Positions 61,629 through 64,000 of a DNA stretch of 64,000 nucleotides are shown here, piece after piece. Under the pieces are notes generated by a model. It saw only the letters and a program-made list of their open reading frames with translations. It had not been told where the DNA came from and searched no databases. The position numbers were made by a program, and so were the translations under genes. Positions within the stretch are counted from its first letter, which is position 1. Every line of letters begins with the position of its first letter. Source of the stretch: Bugulina stolonifera. Lineage: Eukaryota > Bryozoa > Gymnolaemata > Cheilostomatida > Bugulidae. Where the stretch lies: assembly GCA_935421135.1 (NCBI GenBank), contig OW285187.1, positions 18,538,429-18,602,428 of the forward strand, given 5' to 3'.

Positions 61629-64000
61629 TAATAACTCAAGTGAATTTGTCAAAAGTCACGAATTTGACATTATGTTTCATGTTTGCAAAGTTAAATATTG
61701 CATGCAAAGCCATGATTTATTGATTTTCATTCAAATTGTGCATTCTGAACATTGCAAATGTGAATGAAACACATTGTTACAAGGAGCAATTTGTCACAAA
61801 ACACACTGAAAACTTATTTTCATGCAATATTGAACATCTTATACTAGTTTACCAACTAATAACTCAAGTGAATTTGTCAAAAACCACAAATTTGACATTA
61901 TGTTTCATGTTTGCAAAGTTGAATATTGCATGCAAAGCCATGATTTATTGATTTTCATTCAAATTGTGCATTCTGAACATTGCAAATGTGAATGAAACAC
62001 ATTGTTACAAACATCAATTTGTCACAAAACACACTGAAAACTTACTTTCATGCAATATTGAACATCTTATACTAGTTTACCAACTAATAACTCAAGTGAA
62101 TTTGTCAAAAACCACAAATTTGACATTATGTTTCATGTTTGCAAAGTTGAATATTGCATGCAAAGCCATGTTTTATTGATTTTCATTCAAATTATGCATT
62201 CTGAACATTGTAAAAGTGAATGAAACACATTGTTACAAACAGCAATTAGGTACAAAACACGCTGAAAACTTACTTTCATGCAATATTGAACTTCTTTTAC
62301 TAGTTTACAAACTAATAACTCAAGTGAATTTGTCAAAAACGACAAATCTGACATTATGTTTCATGTTTGCAAAGTTGTATATTGCATGCAAAGCCATGTT
62401 TTATTGATTTTCATTCAAACTATGCATTCTGAACATTGCACAAGTGAATGAAACACATTGTTACAAACAGCAATTTGGCACAAAACACACTGAAAACTTA
62501 CTTCATGCAGTATTGAACATCTTTTACTAGTTTACAAACTAATAACTCAGGTGAAATTGTAAAAATCACAAATCTGGCATTATGTTTCATGTTTGCAAAG
62601 TTGAATATTGCATGCAACGACTTGTTTTATAGATTTTCATCCAAACTATGCATTCTGAACACTGTAAAAGTGAATGGAACACATTGTTACAAACAGTAAT
62701 TTAGTGCAAAACACGCTGAAAACTTACTTTTATGCAATATTGAACATCTTTTACTAGTTTACCAGCTAATAACTCAAGTGAATTTGTCAAAAACCACAAA
62801 TTTGACATTATGTTTCATGTTTGCAAAGTTGAATATTGCATGCATAGCCATGTTTTATTGATTTTCATTCAAATTATGCATTCTGAACATTGCAAAAGTG
62901 AATGAAACACATTGTCACAAACAGCAATTTGGCACAAAAATCACTTAAAACTTACTTTTATGCAATATTGAACATCTTCTGCTAGTTTACAAACTAATAA
63001 CTCAAGTGAATTTGTCAAAAGTCACGAATTTGACATTATGTTTCATGTTTGCAAAGTTTAATATTGCATGCAAAGCCATGATTTATTGATTTTCATTCAA
63101 ATTGTGCATTCTGAACATTGCAAATGTGAATGAAACACATTGTTACAAACAGCAATTTGTCACAAAACACACTGAAAGCTTACTTTCATGCAATATTGAA
63201 CATCTTATACTAGTTTACCAACTAATAACTCAAGTGAATTTGTCAAAAACCACAAATTTGACATTATGTTTCATGTTTGCAAAGTTGAATATTGCATGCA
63301 AAGCCATGTTTTATTGATTTTCATTCAAATTATGCATTCTGAACATTGTAAAAGTGAATGAAACACATTGTTACAAACAGCAATTAGGTACAAAACACGC
63401 TGAAAACTTACTTTCATGCAATATTGAACTTCTTTTACTAGTTTACAAACTAATAACTCAAGTGAATTTGTCAAAAACGACACATCTGACATTATGTTTC
63501 ATGTTTGCAAAGTTGTATATTGCATGCAAAGCCATGTTTTATTGATTTTCATTCAAACTATGCATTCTGAACATTGCACAAGTGAATGAAACACATTGTT
63601 ACAAACAGCAATTTGGCACAAAACACACTGAAAACTTACTTCATGCAGTATTGAACATCTTTTACTAGTTTACAAACTAATAACTCAGGTGAAATTGTAA
63701 AAATCACAAATCTGGCATTATGTTTCATGTTTGCAAAGGTGAATATTGCATGCAATGACTTGTTTTATGGATTTTCATCCAAACTATGCATTCTGAACAC
63801 TGTAAAAGTGAATGAAACACATTGTTACAAACAGTAATTTAGTGCAAAACACGCTGAAAACTTACTTTCATGCAATATTGAACTTCTTTTACTAGTTTAC
63901 AAACTAATAACTCAAGTGAATTTGTCAAAAACGACAAATCTGACATTATGTTTCATGTTTGCAAAGTTGTATATTGCATGCAAAGCCATGTTTTATTGAT
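61629..64000. repeat. 2503-bp 11-monomer unit, copy 2 (cut by window end)
   Basis: It matches copy 1 at +2503 through the last base, including all six private changes listed there. About 130 bp of the unit lie outside the window. I noticed no difference from copy 1 in the stretches compared. Confidence 0.92.

Larger units (their letters stand above)
1264..64000. repeat. 228-bp satellite array, all monomers head to tail
   Basis: From the junction near 1264 to the window end, every stretch aligns to one monomer of about 228 bp (226-229 for most variants, ~288 for four edge monomers, 185-221 for a few deleted ones), roughly 275 monomers in all. I found no inverted monomer and no inserted transposon, RNA gene or unique sequence. 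Shared landmarks in each monomer are GTGAATGAAAC, ATGCAATATTGAAC, ACTAGTTTAC, AACTCAAGTGAATTTGTC, TATGTTTCATGTTTGCAAAG, GCATGC and ATTATGCATTCTGAACATTG. The family is not one I recognise. The array continues beyond the right edge. Confidence 0.97.

Noticed and set aside
4210..63545. More than one hundred open frames of 61-103 codons in the satellite, with very similar translations
   Set aside because: The monomer is 228 bp, exactly 76 codons, so one frame is preserved from copy to copy and ends at the same TGA (TTTTATTGATTTTC). Most frames start only at GTG or TTG, not ATG. There are no introns, signals or family motifs, and one stop per monomer. Similarity reflects DNA homogenisation, not selection on protein.
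1264..64000. CRISPR-like array of regular repeats
   Set aside because: The repeat is the full 228 bp with no unique spacers, and there are no cas genes. The composition and higher-order structure are those of a eukaryotic satellite.
1264..64000. CENP-B box in the monomers
   Set aside because: I looked for the NTTCGNNNNANNCGGGN pattern and saw nothing matching. Centromere identity cannot be claimed from this.
1264..64000. Transposon, LTR, tRNA or rRNA gene inside the array
   Set aside because: Every stretch I followed aligns to the monomer or to a recombinant of it. I saw no target-site duplications, terminal repeats, poly-A tails or unique inserts.

Overview
The window contains no gene that I can support. 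It is satellite DNA from an AT-rich eukaryotic genome (about 70% A+T in stretches counted by hand). The evidence for a eukaryotic source is the satellite organisation: about 62.7 kb of head-to-tail monomers of 228 bp, with higher-order repeats built on them, flanked by a 9-bp minisatellite. I do not recognise the satellite family and cannot name a taxon. A centromeric, pericentromeric or subtelomeric location is plausible, but the sequence does not show which.

Layout. (1) 1-1263: a minisatellite of 9-bp units (TGCATTCTA, TGTATTCTA and relatives) that switches strand repeatedly. It contains perfect 18-bp inverted repeats with 3-base loops. (2) 1264-about 3640: the divergent edge of the main array, where 227-bp monomers are mixed with ~288-bp monomers that carry an extra 62-bp internal duplication. 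(3) About 3640-8592: a sharp switch to homogeneous core monomers, with two tandem copies of a 1852-bp eight-monomer unit and the first clean copy of a five-monomer repeat (A-B-C-D-E, 1138 bp). (4) 8593-about 22760: nested blocks of 20, 14 and 19 monomers (4510, 3187 and 4323 bp) and an incomplete fourth block, all made from the five monomer types plus recombinant derivatives. (5) About 22760-36715: a second haplotype domain with chimeric monomer types F and G, a 4554-bp tandem duplication (second copy incomplete) and two truncated monomers. (6) About 36716-57429: a tandem duplication of a ~10.2-10.5 kb unit (45 and 46 monomers). The unit contains four insertions (two per copy) of edge-type monomers otherwise found only near position 3300-3600. 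(7) About 57430-64000: pentamers resembling the left domain again, then an 11-monomer 2503-bp tandem repeat that runs out of the window.

Monomer phase used here: each monomer starts at the GTG of the near-invariant GTGAATGAAAC. Type A has CAATTAGGTAC and usually GAACTTCTTTT. B is 226 bp, with two 1-bp deletions (TTACTTCATGC and GGTGAAATTGTAAAAATC). C has CAGTAATTTAGTGC and CATGCATAGCC. D has CAGACAGCAATTTGGC, AAAATCACTTAAAAC and CATCTTCTGC. E has GCAATTTGTCAC and CATCTTATAC. F has CTTCCTTTTATGTAATATTG and AAGTCGACC. G has ACGGACCGC. A2 is an A-like type with GAACATCTTTT.

The array reads as a record of repeated unequal exchange: an old edge, a sharp sweep boundary, and amplification at several scales (5, 8, 11, 14-20 and ~45 monomers). 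The short open frames across the array are a by-product of the 228-bp (76-codon) period and are not genes.
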